This document shows, in pieces, positions 16,222 to 27,354 of a DNA stretch of 64,000 bases. Each line of letters begins with the position of its first letter. The stretch's first letter is position 1. The notes under the pieces are model-generated. The model made no database searches. It saw only the letters and a list, made by a program, of their open reading frames with translations, and was not told the origin of the DNA. A program made the position numbers and the translations under genes. The stretch is from an uncultured Alphaproteobacteria bacterium (GTDB lineage Bacteria; Pseudomonadota; Alphaproteobacteria; HIMB59; GCA-002718135): NCBI GenBank assembly GCA_902628645.1, contig CACONS010000002.1, positions 1 to 64,000 on the forward strand, in the 5' to 3' direction.

Positions 16222-16950
16222 TTAGGTAGTCATTAAATTTTTAAAATTTTCGTATAATATTTTAGTATTATTGTTCATTTCTTGAATATTATTTCTAAGC
16301 AATTTATCAAGTTCATCAATAGAGTTTTTTCCTAGATATTTTTCCAAAGCATTTTTTAATTCAGGGACTTTGGACCATTTAATAATTGTGTTTGCATCTA
16401 CTTCCATATGAAATTGAATGCCATAGGCGTGATTTTTGTACTTAAAAATTTGAAATTTTGTAATATCTGATGAACCTAAAATAGTAACATCAGAATTATT
16501 TAATTCACTTACTTCATAACTATGCCATTGCAATGCTTTAATCTCATTATCAAAATTTTGAAAAAGTAGATCTTTTTTTTTATTATCTAAAATATCTATA
16601 TTTAGAACTCCGATTTCTGGAGGATTAGATTTAATTACTTTACCGCCAAGAATTTCTCCTAAAAATTGACAGCCTAAACAGATTCCGAGATATGGTTTTT
16701 GATTATTTAGGACAAATTCCTTTATCTTATTTTTTTCTTCAATCATCCACGGATATTGTTCTTCCATCCAAGTATCCATTGGCCCACCTAAACATATCAT
16801 TCCATCAAATATATCAAGATTAACAGGAATCTTTTCTCCTTCATCCAATCGAATAATAGTTGTTTCAACTAAGTCTTCATTCATTAACTTTGTAAAGTAT
16901 CCAGGCGTTACTAGTGGTGTATGTTGAAGAATAATTATTTTATGAGACAT
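16222..16950 (-). CDS. Class I glutamine amidotransferase-like protein (GMP synthase-like GATase)
   Basis: The 242-residue protein is a stand-alone class I GATase domain. A nucleophile elbow PYLGICLGCQFLGE carries the catalytic Cys at about residue 93, and the His of the triad lies in GIQFHMEVD (about 182). There is no ATP-pyrophosphatase domain, so it is not GuaA itself. Stand-alone members hydrolyse glutamine or gamma-glutamyl amides. Its start lies 11 nt inside the end of the ogt-like gene, and the isomerase gene follows after 33 nt. A catabolic or salvage role within this operon is possible. Confidence 0.8.
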   Translation of the reverse strand: MSHKIIILQHTPLVTPGYFTKLMNEDLVETTIIRLDEGEKIPVNLDIFDGMICLGGPMDTWMEEQYPWMIEEKNKIKEFVLNNQKPYLGICLGCQFLGEILGGKVIKSNPPEIGVLNIDILDNKKKDLLFQNFDNEIKALQWHSYEVSELNNSDVTILGSSDITKFQIFKYKNHAYGIQFHMEVDANTIIKWSKVPELKNALEKYLGKNSIDELDKLLRNNIQEMNNNTKILYENFKNLMTT

Positions 16951-17380
16951 TTTGTTCTAAGTTGAGTAATCTTTTTTTTAATTTGATCCCGCCTCTTCCT
17001 GAAAATCCTCCGAGTTTACCATCACTACGTATCACTCGGTGACAAGGTATGATAAGTAAAAGTTTATTTTGTCCGCAGACATTACCTACATATCTTGGTG
17101 ATGTACCAACTTTTTTTGCTATTTCTCCATATGTTGATACTTTACCATATTTTATTTTATATAATTCTTTCCAAATTTTTTTTTGCAAAGTTGTTCCCTC
17201 AAAAGAATATTTAAGTTTGAAATTTTTAAGTTTTCCAGATGCATATAAATCTATCTGATTCTTAATATTAATTAAATTAATCTTTTTATTTGTTTTTCCA
17301 AAGCGTAGTGAAGAGATACAACCGCTCTTTTTTTTTACTGTAATCCAACCAAGTTTAGTTTCAAAAGAAGCAGTTTCCAT
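16940..17380 (-). CDS. ogt: Methylated-DNA--protein-cysteine methyltransferase
   Basis: The 146-residue protein carries the suicide-acceptor motif IPCHRVIRSDGKLGGFSGR near residue 112, with the active Cys in PCHR. The preceding YGEIAKKVGTSPRYVG stretch is the DNA-binding helix-turn-helix. It removes the methyl group from O6-methylguanine (and O4-methylthymine) in DNA by transfer to itself. Length and domain content match Ogt rather than the larger Ada. It is the first gene of the run Ogt, amidotransferase, TIM-barrel, dehydrogenase. Confidence 0.92.
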   Translation of the reverse strand: METASFETKLGWITVKKKSGCISSLRFGKTNKKINLINIKNQIDLYASGKLKNFKLKYSFEGTTLQKKIWKELYKIKYGKVSTYGEIAKKVGTSPRYVGNVCGQNKLLLIIPCHRVIRSDGKLGGFSGRGGIKLKKRLLNLEQNVS

Positions 17381-17433
17381 ATAAAATTAATATCATTATT
17401 GAATGAATCTATCAAAATAATTTATAATAACTT

Positions 17434-17640
17434 ATGGATGAAGATAATTTAAATTTAGAAATTAGAAAATTTCTTAAACAAGTTGGTATTAGTTCTCAAC
17501 GTGAAATAGAAAATTACATACGAAAAAAATTTACTGAAGGAAGTATCAAAATAGGTGAATCCATAAAAGTATCTATGAATTTGTCATCAGAAGATGGAGA
17601 GCTTAATCATACTATTAAAGAATCTTTGAAAATAAAATAA
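17434..17640 (+). CDS. DUF6494-type small protein
   Basis: The 68-residue protein reads MDEDNLNLEIRKFLKQVGIS, then a SQREIENYIRK helix and a KIGESIKVSMNLSS beta region. The pattern FLKQVGxxSQREIE is one I recall from small proteins of alphaproteobacteria grouped as DUF6494. Function is unknown. It sits alone on the plus strand between ogt and the M16 peptidase gene. No strong ribosome site is visible upstream. The family assignment is from memory. Confidence 0.68.
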   Translation: MDEDNLNLEIRKFLKQVGISSQREIENYIRKKFTEGSIKIGESIKVSMNLSSEDGELNHTIKESLKIK

Positions 17641-17665
17641 ATAATTTTTTAGTATAGTTTTAAGT

Positions 17666-18919
17666 TTAATTTATACGCGATTGAATTTTATTAATATTTT
17701 CTAATTTAGATAATGGTCCAATACTTGATATAGTTATTGGCCCTTTTACAATTTCATTGGCAATCTTTTGAACTGTCTCCTTAGAGACATTATCTATATT
17801 TTTAATAGTTTCAGCTGGTTCAATTATTCTATTAAAGACCAAAAGTTGTCTAGCAGCACTTTCGCACCTTCTGAATGCACTTTCCCTACCCATCATTAAA
17901 CTTGCTTTCAACTGAGCTTTACCTCTATTTATTTCCTTTTCTGTAATTGAATTAGGACTCTCATTTAATTGATCACATAAAACAGGGATGAGCTCTTGAA
18001 TTTGATTTTCACCTGTTCCACAATAAATACCAAAAACACCCGTGTCAGTGTAAGATGAACTGAAAGAGGAAATACCATATACAAGACCTCGTTTCTCTCT
18101 AATCTCTTGAAACAATCTTGATGACATACCTCCACCTAATAAAGAAGAGTAAACCAATAAAGAATAATAATCATCATGGTGATAATCTATACCCTCAAAA
18201 CCAAGTAGTAAGTGAATCTGTTCTAATTTTTTATCTTCTCTGTATTCTCCAGATTTATAATCAGCTTTTTGTCTTTCAATAGATAATCCACTTGGTAAGT
18301 TAGTGCATGATTTTTTAATCGATTCTACGAATTGATCGTGATCAATTTTTCCAGCTGCACTTATAATCATTTTTTTTGGATTATAATGATTCATCATAAA
18401 GTCTCTAACTTCGTCTCTTGAAATATTTTTAATAATATCAGTTTTGCCCAATATGGAACGTCCCATTGGCTGGTCCGGATATGCTTTTTCTTGCCAATAA
18501 TCAAAAATCATATCATCAGGAGTATCAAGGTACATTCCAATTTCTTGAATTATGACCCCTCTTTCTCGATTAAGTTCATCTTCAGCAAATGTAGAATTTT
18601 GCAAAATATCTGTCAAAATATCTATTCCATAATGAAGATCATTAGCTAGTAGTTTAACATAATAAGCTGTTATTTCCTTTGAAGTATAAGCATTGATGTC
18701 TCCACCAACATTTTCAATTGTTTCAGCAATTTGAAGAGCATTTTTAGTTGATGTACCTTTAAAAGCCATATGCTCTAAAAGGTGAGCAACACCGTTTATG
18801 TCTTTTGTTTCATCTCTACCACCAACATAATTCCATATACCCATTGATACTGTTTCCAGCCCTGGCATATTCTGGGTTACTATTCTTAATCCGTTTTCTA
18901 ATGTTGTAATTTTATGCAT
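17666..18919 (-). CDS. M16 family zinc peptidase (processing-peptidase-like)
   Basis: The 417-residue protein has the inverted zinc motif HLLEH (about 47-51) in VAHLLEHMAFKGT, and a Glu about 75 residues later in the ELNRERGVIIQEIGM block. A C-terminal inactive-domain homology region contains the YGISSFSSSYTDTG stretch. It resembles the bacterial relatives of the mitochondrial processing peptidase beta subunit. It overlaps the end of thrC by 8 nt; this thrC-M16 pairing is common in alphaproteobacteria. Substrates of the bacterial enzymes are poorly known. Confidence 0.9.
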   Translation of the reverse strand: MHKITTLENGLRIVTQNMPGLETVSMGIWNYVGGRDETKDINGVAHLLEHMAFKGTSTKNALQIAETIENVGGDINAYTSKEITAYYVKLLANDLHYGIDILTDILQNSTFAEDELNRERGVIIQEIGMYLDTPDDMIFDYWQEKAYPDQPMGRSILGKTDIIKNISRDEVRDFMMNHYNPKKMIISAAGKIDHDQFVESIKKSCTNLPSGLSIERQKADYKSGEYREDKKLEQIHLLLGFEGIDYHHDDYYSLLVYSSLLGGGMSSRLFQEIREKRGLVYGISSFSSSYTDTGVFGIYCGTGENQIQELIPVLCDQLNESPNSITEKEINRGKAQLKASLMMGRESAFRRCESAARQLLVFNRIIEPAETIKNIDNVSKETVQKIANEIVKGPITISSIGPLSKLENINKIQSRIN

Positions 18920-20288
18920 TGCTTATTTTTTCTAAGATGAAGTTTTTTACATCCATAGTGCTATTAGGTAATATAGTCATCTTTTCCTCTTTATCAAAGA
19001 GATTGCTCAATTCTTTCGGTATATCAATTTCCTTATTAATTGCTTTATTCACAGCATTGTCAAATTTTGCAGGATGTGCACAAACCAAAGATACCCAAGC
19101 TTCATCATCTTTTTTATCTAATAATACTTTTAGCCCTGTTGCAGTATGTGGATCAGCAATATAATTATATTTTTCATATACATATTTAATTGTCTCCAGA
19201 GTCTGCTTATCATCAATTGAGGAAGCCTTATATATTTGCTGAAACTTAGCTAATACAGAATCATCAAATTGATAAAAACCTTTTGATGAAAAGTTTTCAA
19301 ATACTTCATTTACTCTTTTGCTATCTCTATTTAGACTTTCAAAAATTTGCCTCTCAAAGTTACTTGAAACTTGTATATCCATACTAGGGCTATATGTTTG
19401 GGAAACAGATTTTTTTTTCATTTCTCCATTGTGTACTATGGACTTCAAGATATCGTTAGAATTAGTTGCTATATGTAAATGACCAATAGGTAATCCCATT
19501 TGTTTAGCCACAAAGGCAGAAAAAATATTTCCAAAATTTCCTGAAGGAACAATAAAATTGATTTGCTGCTTTTCAGTTTGCAAGTAAGCCCAAAAATAAT
19601 AAACAACTTGCGCAATTAATCGTGCCCAATTTATTGAGTTTACAGCAGTTAAAGAAGTAGACTGTTGTATTTCATCATCAACAAATAATTCTTTGACAAT
19701 TTTTTGACAATCATCGAAATTACCATCTACAGCAATATTAAAGATATTCTTATCAATTACTGTGGTCATTTGTTTTTGTTGAATAAGTGATACTTTATTA
19801 TGAGGATGTAGAATAAATACATTTATATCTTTTTTTGATTTAAAAGAATGAATAGCAGCTGAGCCAGTATCACCAGAAGTTGCGCCTAAAATAGTAATTT
19901 TTTTTGGAGAAATCTCTAAACTTGTAGAAAATAGGTTACCAAGAAATTGTAAAGCATAATCTTTAAAAGCATAAGTGGGCCCATAGATTAATTCTAATAA
20001 AAATTTATTATTTTCTAATTCTACTAATGGTGCTATTTTTTCATGATTAAAATTTGAATAAGTTTCATGTAAAATTTTTTGTAATTCTAATTTTTCTATA
20101 TTTTCATTTACATAAGGAAAAATAATTTCGCATGCCACTTCTTCGTATGATTTATTTTTTAAACTTAGTAAGTCTATTTTGGGCCAACTAGACGGTAAAT
20201 ATAGACCACCATCTCTCGATAATCCTTGATAAAGAATGTCATTAAATGTTTTGCTTAGAGAATCATCTCTTGTACTTAAATATTTCAT
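18912..20288 (-). CDS. thrC: Threonine synthase
   Basis: The 458-residue enzyme converts O-phosphohomoserine to threonine with pyridoxal phosphate. It starts MKYLSTRDDS, has the family N-terminal block GLSRDGGLYLP, the PLP-lysine region in PTYAFKDYALQ (about 110), ATSGDTGSAA and the glycine-rich FIVPSGNFGNIF region for phosphate binding. The length fits the long bacterial/fungal type. It overlaps the carboxypeptidase gene by one base (TAATG type) and the M16 gene by 8 nt. Confidence 0.95.
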   Translation of the reverse strand: MKYLSTRDDSLSKTFNDILYQGLSRDGGLYLPSSWPKIDLLSLKNKSYEEVACEIIFPYVNENIEKLELQKILHETYSNFNHEKIAPLVELENNKFLLELIYGPTYAFKDYALQFLGNLFSTSLEISPKKITILGATSGDTGSAAIHSFKSKKDINVFILHPHNKVSLIQQKQMTTVIDKNIFNIAVDGNFDDCQKIVKELFVDDEIQQSTSLTAVNSINWARLIAQVVYYFWAYLQTEKQQINFIVPSGNFGNIFSAFVAKQMGLPIGHLHIATNSNDILKSIVHNGEMKKKSVSQTYSPSMDIQVSSNFERQIFESLNRDSKRVNEVFENFSSKGFYQFDDSVLAKFQQIYKASSIDDKQTLETIKYVYEKYNYIADPHTATGLKVLLDKKDDEAWVSLVCAHPAKFDNAVNKAINKEIDIPKELSNLFDKEEKMTILPNSTMDVKNFILEKISNA

Positions 20289-21766
20289 TAAAGATAGCGA
20301 TTAGTAATATATTCTTTGAAATATTTAGCATTTAAAGGCGACTTTGTAACCTGTTCTAAAACCTCATTAGTTGAAAAAAAACTAGCTTTTTCATGAATAT
20401 TTTTTTTAAGCCACTTAACTAAATTTGAAAATTCGCCATTTTCTATTTCCTTATCTAATTCCTTTTGATCAGTTCTCAATTGAGATGCAAATTGAGCAGC
20501 AGTAAGTGCTCCTAAAGAATATGTAGGAAAGTATCCAAATAATCCTGCAAACCAGTGAATATCTTGCAAACATCCATCAGTATCATTGTTTATGGATATA
20601 TTAAATAATCTATTAAATTCATCATTCCAAGCATCTGGAATGTCTACAATTTTTATTTCATTGTTAAAAATTTTTCTTTCTAAATTAAATCTTAAAATAA
20701 TATGCAGGGGATAGGTGACTTCATCCGACTCAACTCTTATAAAAGATTTATTGACTCGAGTACCTAATTTGTAAAGATTTTCTGGATTTGTAGCTTTATC
20801 TTTAACATTAAATTTTTTATTTAAAGTATTAGATAAAAACTTTTTAAAAGCTAAAGATCGAGTAATTTGCATTTCAATTAATAGAGATTGACTTTCATGC
20901 ATGGCCATCCCTCTAGATTTACCTGCTGGCTGGTGCATCCAATCTTTTGGAAGGTTTAGCTCATATAATGCATGTCCAGTTTCATGCATAACACCATCTA
21001 AAGATGAAAATGGATTGTCATTATTATATCTAGTTGTGATTCTAACATCATTTGTGGATCCTCCACAAAAAGGGTGAACACTTTTATCAAGTCTTCCTCT
21101 TGTAAAATCAAAACCTATTTGTTTCATTATATACTCAGAAATATTTTTTTGCTTTTGTTCATCTATACTTGTTTCAAATTTAAGCATTTCTTCTTTTTTT
21201 TGTTTATCTATAATTTCATCAATGAGTGGTGTAAGAAATTTTTGTAAATCATCAAATACTTTAGATATTTGATTTTCTTCCAAAGAAGGTTCAAATTTAT
21301 TTATTAGTGCTTCATACGGAGAAACTTTAAAAGTTTCCCCTAATATATTTGCTTCTTCTTTTGTTAAATTTGTAAGTTCTTCTAAATCTTTTTTTACAAG
21401 ATTAAAATCAGACTTTTCCCTTGCCTCTTGCCAAACACCTTCACATTTAGCTGAAGATTTTGAAATTTTTTCTACAAGTTTAGTTGGTATAGCAGAAGCT
21501 AATTTATATTCTCTATCCATTTCATTTAAGTTTTTCTGATCACTATTATTTAGATTAAGATTCTTTGATTCTTCTATTAAATCACCAACCTCAGAAGAGG
21601 AAATTTTACTATGACTGAGTTTAGATAAATAAGCTAATTGTTCTGATCTTTGATCTCTTGAGCTACTTGGCATCATCGTTGACATATCCCAATGTAGAAT
21701 ACCCGCAATATCTGATGCCAACGAAACTTCATTAAAGATTTCTTTAAGTCTTAAATATGTTTTCAT
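20288..21766 (-). CDS. M32 family metallocarboxypeptidase (Taq type)
   Basis: The 492-residue protein is nearly all helical. It has the zinc motif HETGH (in VMHETGHALYELNLP, about 240) and the downstream Glu in AMHESQSLLIEMQ. The conserved HPFCGGSTNDVRITTRY block just before the zinc site is typical of M32. These enzymes remove C-terminal residues from peptides in the cytoplasm. The gene lies between surf1 and thrC, overlapping each by a few bases. A peptidase here is unusual compared with the common surf1-thrC order but fits the operon strand and spacing. Confidence 0.92.
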   Translation of the reverse strand: MKTYLRLKEIFNEVSLASDIAGILHWDMSTMMPSSSRDQRSEQLAYLSKLSHSKISSSEVGDLIEESKNLNLNNSDQKNLNEMDREYKLASAIPTKLVEKISKSSAKCEGVWQEAREKSDFNLVKKDLEELTNLTKEEANILGETFKVSPYEALINKFEPSLEENQISKVFDDLQKFLTPLIDEIIDKQKKEEMLKFETSIDEQKQKNISEYIMKQIGFDFTRGRLDKSVHPFCGGSTNDVRITTRYNNDNPFSSLDGVMHETGHALYELNLPKDWMHQPAGKSRGMAMHESQSLLIEMQITRSLAFKKFLSNTLNKKFNVKDKATNPENLYKLGTRVNKSFIRVESDEVTYPLHIILRFNLERKIFNNEIKIVDIPDAWNDEFNRLFNISINNDTDGCLQDIHWFAGLFGYFPTYSLGALTAAQFASQLRTDQKELDKEIENGEFSNLVKWLKKNIHEKASFFSTNEVLEQVTKSPLNAKYFKEYITNRYL

Positions 21767-22452
21767 TTTTTTTTCCTAAATAAATAAATTATAAAAATAA
21801 TCAAAAAAGAAAAACTCATCAAAAACCATGTAATTGCATACTGCAAATGATTATTTGAAAAGTTGTGATTTTGTGATGATGGTATTAGAAAATTCTCAGC
21901 ATAGTTGCTCATATTTTTTATAAAAAATTTCTCATTTATCTTAATATTAAAAAAAGTTTGGATTTGCTGCAAATCATAATAATACCATTCATTTGAAGAA
22001 ATAGAATTCTCAGGCGTAAACATTTTCTTTTGAGTTGGATATCGAATATATCCAAGAATTTCAGTTTTTATTATTTCTTTATTATCTTTAAAATAATTGT
22101 ATCTACTTTGTTCGAACCAACCCTCATCTATTAAATAATTGTTACCATGATTATCAGTTAATAAACTAGCTATTCTAACTCCAGATATACCATTTAATGT
22201 TTTAGCAGGAAAAAAAATTTTTTTACTTCTATCGACAGTCCCTAAAGTAATAACTTTTGTAAACTCGTCAATGTTTGGATACTTCATTTTTCCCATCGAT
22301 AGTGAAAGTGGTTTTTGATCTTTTAGTTCATTAAATTCAGCTATTAATTTTTCTTTCCAATCAAGTCTTTGTATCTGCCAAATTCCTAAAAATATTGTCA
22401 ACGCAATACAAAATAAACTAAATAAAAAAAATTTTATTGGAAAGTTTTTAAT
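21763..22452 (-). CDS. surf1: SURF1 family cytochrome oxidase assembly protein
   Basis: SURF1 helps insert heme a during oxidase assembly. The C-terminus holds the second membrane helix (WFLMSFSFLIIFIIYLF). The central domain shows GISGVRIASLLTD, and the N-terminal end of helix 1 shows IFLGIWQIQRLDWK. The only conventional starts (TTG at 22401) would cut helix 1. The frame is open back to an ATT codon at 22450-22452, directly after the cox3 stop, which would give MKNFPIKFFLFSLFCIALTI and a full helix, 229 residues in all. The coordinates follow that reading; the start is uncertain. It overlaps the carboxypeptidase gene by 4 nt. Confidence 0.8.
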   Translation of the reverse strand: MKNFPIKFFLFSLFCIALTIFLGIWQIQRLDWKEKLIAEFNELKDQKPLSLSMGKMKYPNIDEFTKVITLGTVDRSKKIFFPAKTLNGISGVRIASLLTDNHGNNYLIDEGWFEQSRYNYFKDNKEIIKTEILGYIRYPTQKKMFTPENSISSNEWYYYDLQQIQTFFNIKINEKFFIKNMSNYAENFLIPSSQNHNFSNNHLQYAITWFLMSFSFLIIFIIYLFRKKK

Positions 22453-23298
22453 TTATGCACCCCAAACATATACACAAACAAACAAAAACAGCCAAACTAC
22501 ATCAACAAAATGCCAATACCATGCTGCAGCTTCTAATCCGAAGTGTCTGTCTGGAGTAAAATGATTTTTATAAACTCGGTATAAGCAAACAGACAGAAAT
22601 GCTGTTCCAACCATTACATGAAAACCATGAAAACCAGTTGCCATATAAAAAACTGATGGATAAATACCATCAGTGAAGCTAAAATAATGATGAGCTGCTT
22701 CGTAATATTCTACACCTTGCATAAAAGAAAAGAAAACACCAAGGCCAACTGTACACCACAAAGCTTGTATTGCTTGATCTCTGTGACCTTCTCTAACAGC
22801 GTGGTGAGCCCAAGTACAAGTAGTTCCTGACATTAATAATATTAATGTATTTAAAAAAGGAACATCAAGAGGATCAAATGTTTTAATCCCCTCAGGCGGC
22901 CAAATTCCCACGGCACCATTACTATCAAAGGTTTCTGAGAATTCTTCTATAGGTAATTTAGGTGTCAAACTTGCATCAAAGAAAGCCCAAAAGAAGGCTA
23001 CAAAAAACATAACTTCTGAAGCAATAAACAGTGCCATTCCATATCTTAATCCAAGCTCTACGACAGGTGTGTGTACATTTTGAAATGTTGATTCTTTAAT
23101 AACATCTCTCCACCACAAAAACATTACGGTTAATAAGCCAATTGTTCCAAGAATTAAGAGCCACGAAGTTCCATAATGCATATAAAATACAAGACCAGCT
23201 GCCATTGCAAGTCCCGCAACTGAGGATAAAAATGGAAGTGGACTTGGGTCCACTAAATGGTATGGATGTTTTTGCCCTGTTGTTGATTTGTTAGCCAT
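22453..23298 (-). CDS. coxC: Cytochrome c oxidase subunit III
   Basis: The 281-residue protein has seven membrane helices. Landmarks are HPYHLVDPSPLPF at the N-terminus, FFVAFFWAFFDASL, SGTTCTWAHHAVREGH and the C-terminal HFVDVVWLFLFVCVYVWGA. It is the third core subunit of the aa3-type terminal oxidase encoded by this cluster. It stabilises the oxygen-reducing centre and proton uptake. It follows ctaG by 3 nt and touches the proposed surf1 start. Confidence 0.97.
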   Translation of the reverse strand: MANKSTTGQKHPYHLVDPSPLPFLSSVAGLAMAAGLVFYMHYGTSWLLILGTIGLLTVMFLWWRDVIKESTFQNVHTPVVELGLRYGMALFIASEVMFFVAFFWAFFDASLTPKLPIEEFSETFDSNGAVGIWPPEGIKTFDPLDVPFLNTLILLMSGTTCTWAHHAVREGHRDQAIQALWCTVGLGVFFSFMQGVEYYEAAHHYFSFTDGIYPSVFYMATGFHGFHVMVGTAFLSVCLYRVYKNHFTPDRHFGLEAAAWYWHFVDVVWLFLFVCVYVWGA

Positions 23299-23301
23299 AA
23301 T

Positions 23302-23817
23302 TTATTCTATATATTTAAAAAATGTATATGACAATGTAATCTCCTCTACATCTTTCATAGTTGGATCTTCGTTAATTGAAGGATCAATATAAAATACAAC
23401 TGGCATTTCAACCGTTTCTCCAGGTTTCAAAGCTTGTTTTTCAAAACAGAAACACTGTGTTTTAATAAAATAAGGACCAACCTTTTCTGGTAAAACGTTA
23501 AATGTGGCAGTTCCAATAGTTTCAACGTCCGATTGATTAGTCGCTTTATAGTTTACAAGTTTATTTTCACCAACTTTAAATTTAATATTTTCTGGTGCAG
23601 TAAAAGTCCAATTTATACTATCATTTACATCAGCATTAAATTTAAGGTCTATGTCTCTTTCCAAAATTGATGATGAAAGAAACTCGGATGTACTTGTCTT
23701 TCCGCCATAACCAGTAACACGACAAAATAAGTCATATAAGGGAACAGAAAAAGCTACCAAAGTAATCATTGTTAAAACAATAAATGATAGTCCTAAGGCT
23801 GTTTTAGTATTTGTCAT
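23302..23817 (-). CDS. ctaG: Cytochrome c oxidase assembly protein CtaG/Cox11
   Basis: The 171-residue protein has one N-terminal membrane helix and a periplasmic immunoglobulin-like domain. It carries the copper site CFCFEKQALKPGE (about 119-131) and the preceding FYKT-like region is represented by FIKTQ. It delivers copper to the CuB site of subunit I. Its ATG overlaps the stop of a 35-residue membrane protein gene in a TAATG arrangement, so the two are probably coupled. Confidence 0.93.
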   Translation of the reverse strand: MTNTKTALGLSFIVLTMITLVAFSVPLYDLFCRVTGYGGKTSTSEFLSSSILERDIDLKFNADVNDSINWTFTAPENIKFKVGENKLVNYKATNQSDVETIGTATFNVLPEKVGPYFIKTQCFCFEKQALKPGETVEMPVVFYIDPSINEDPTMKDVEEITLSYTFFKYIE

Positions 23818-23924
23818 TATACTCCAAAAATATTAGCCTTAAATAAAGTCCACAAATAAAAAAATGCAACGATACAAAGTAGGATTATTAAAGTTATAAT
23901 ATTTTTTCTTCTTCTGTTTTTCAT
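23817..23924 (-). CDS. 35-residue single-helix membrane protein between ctaB and ctaG (CoxF-like)
   Basis: The frame starts at an ATG at 23924 that overlaps the ctaB stop (ATGA) and ends with TAA overlapping the ctaG start (TAATG), so it fits exactly into the operon. The product begins MKNRRRKNIITLIILLCIVA and continues FFYLWTLFKANIFGV: a basic cytoplasmic end, then one membrane helix. Alphaproteobacterial oxidase operons often carry a small single-helix protein, sometimes called CoxF, at this position. The perfect overlaps and positive-inside topology argue strongly for a real gene; the CoxF name is inference. Confidence 0.78.
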   Translation of the reverse strand: MKNRRRKNIITLIILLCIVAFFYLWTLFKANIFGV

Positions 23925-24841
23925 CTTAAAACCACATAATCAATCAACAATGCTGAAAATAGACTGAATAAATAAAGGATTGAAATAGCAAAGAATTTTA
24001 ATCCTTCAGAGTTTGGTGCTGATTTTTTTTCTTTAGATTTTTTTAATCTTAAAGAACTATTAAATAATAATAAGTTTAATATAGTGACAATAGATGGATA
24101 TATTATTCCAACATTACTATCTAAACAGGGAAGGTAACTGGATAAAATTAATACTACAGCATAAAAAACAATCTGTTTTTTTGTATCTTCAATACTACTT
24201 ACATTAGGCAGCATAGGGACTTTAGCATTTTTGTAATCATTATATCTATAAACTGATAAGGCCCAAAAATGTGGCGGAGTCCAAAAAAATATAATTATAA
24301 AAAGGCTAACCGGTAAAAAACTTAATTCAGGCGTAACTGCTGTCCAGCCAATAATTGGAGGTATTGCTCCAGCTGCTCCTCCAATAACTATATTTAATGA
24401 AGTTGTTCGTTTAAGCCAAAATGTATAAATAAATACGTAGAAAAGAATTGTAAAAAGAAGTAAACTTGTTGCTAGAGAATTTGAGAACCATTGCATTAAA
24501 ATTAAAGAAATAGTACCTGTTAATATTCCTATTACTAAGGCCTCATTTTTTGAAACAATTCCAAGGGGAATTGGTCTTAATTTAGTTCTCTCCATAGTTT
24601 TATCTATGTCTTCATCAAACCACATATTGATTGCAGCAGAAGAACCGGCTCCAAGTGCGACAGCAATTATTACAAGAAAACTATTTAATAAAGCTATCTG
24701 TCCTGGTGCCATAAACATTCCAACAAACGCCGTAAAAATAACCAAGGACATAACTCTTGGTTTCATTAGTTCATAGTAACCTTTTAATTTTCTTAAAAGA
24801 AAATTATCGCTATAACCAGCTTCTAAGGATTTGGCATCCAC
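23921..24841 (-). CDS. ctaB: Protoheme IX farnesyltransferase (heme O synthase)
   Basis: The 306-residue UbiA-family membrane enzyme has the first prenyl-diphosphate motif NMWFDEDIDKTMERTKLRP (about 87-105) and a second aspartate-rich loop, YRYNDYKNAKVPMLP (about 217). It attaches a farnesyl group to heme b, the first step to heme a for the oxidase. The start is GTG (24841) with AAGGG about 10 nt upstream; no in-frame ATG is near. It follows coxA by 5 nt. A heme A synthase (ctaA) is not in this window. Confidence 0.95.
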   Translation of the reverse strand: MDAKSLEAGYSDNFLLRKLKGYYELMKPRVMSLVIFTAFVGMFMAPGQIALLNSFLVIIAVALGAGSSAAINMWFDEDIDKTMERTKLRPIPLGIVSKNEALVIGILTGTISLILMQWFSNSLATSLLLFTILFYVFIYTFWLKRTTSLNIVIGGAAGAIPPIIGWTAVTPELSFLPVSLFIIIFFWTPPHFWALSVYRYNDYKNAKVPMLPNVSSIEDTKKQIVFYAVVLILSSYLPCLDSNVGIIYPSIVTILNLLLFNSSLRLKKSKEKKSAPNSEGLKFFAISILYLFSLFSALLIDYVVLR

Positions 24842-24846
24842 TTATA

Positions 24847-27256
<2,410 letters not shown>

Positions 27257-27354
27257 CTTATTTAATCAATGTATATACTAATAAATAAAATATTCAGTAA
27301 ATTAACCAATGATTTAGAGCTAAAATTCTAGGACAGGTTGTCGCTCATTATCAT

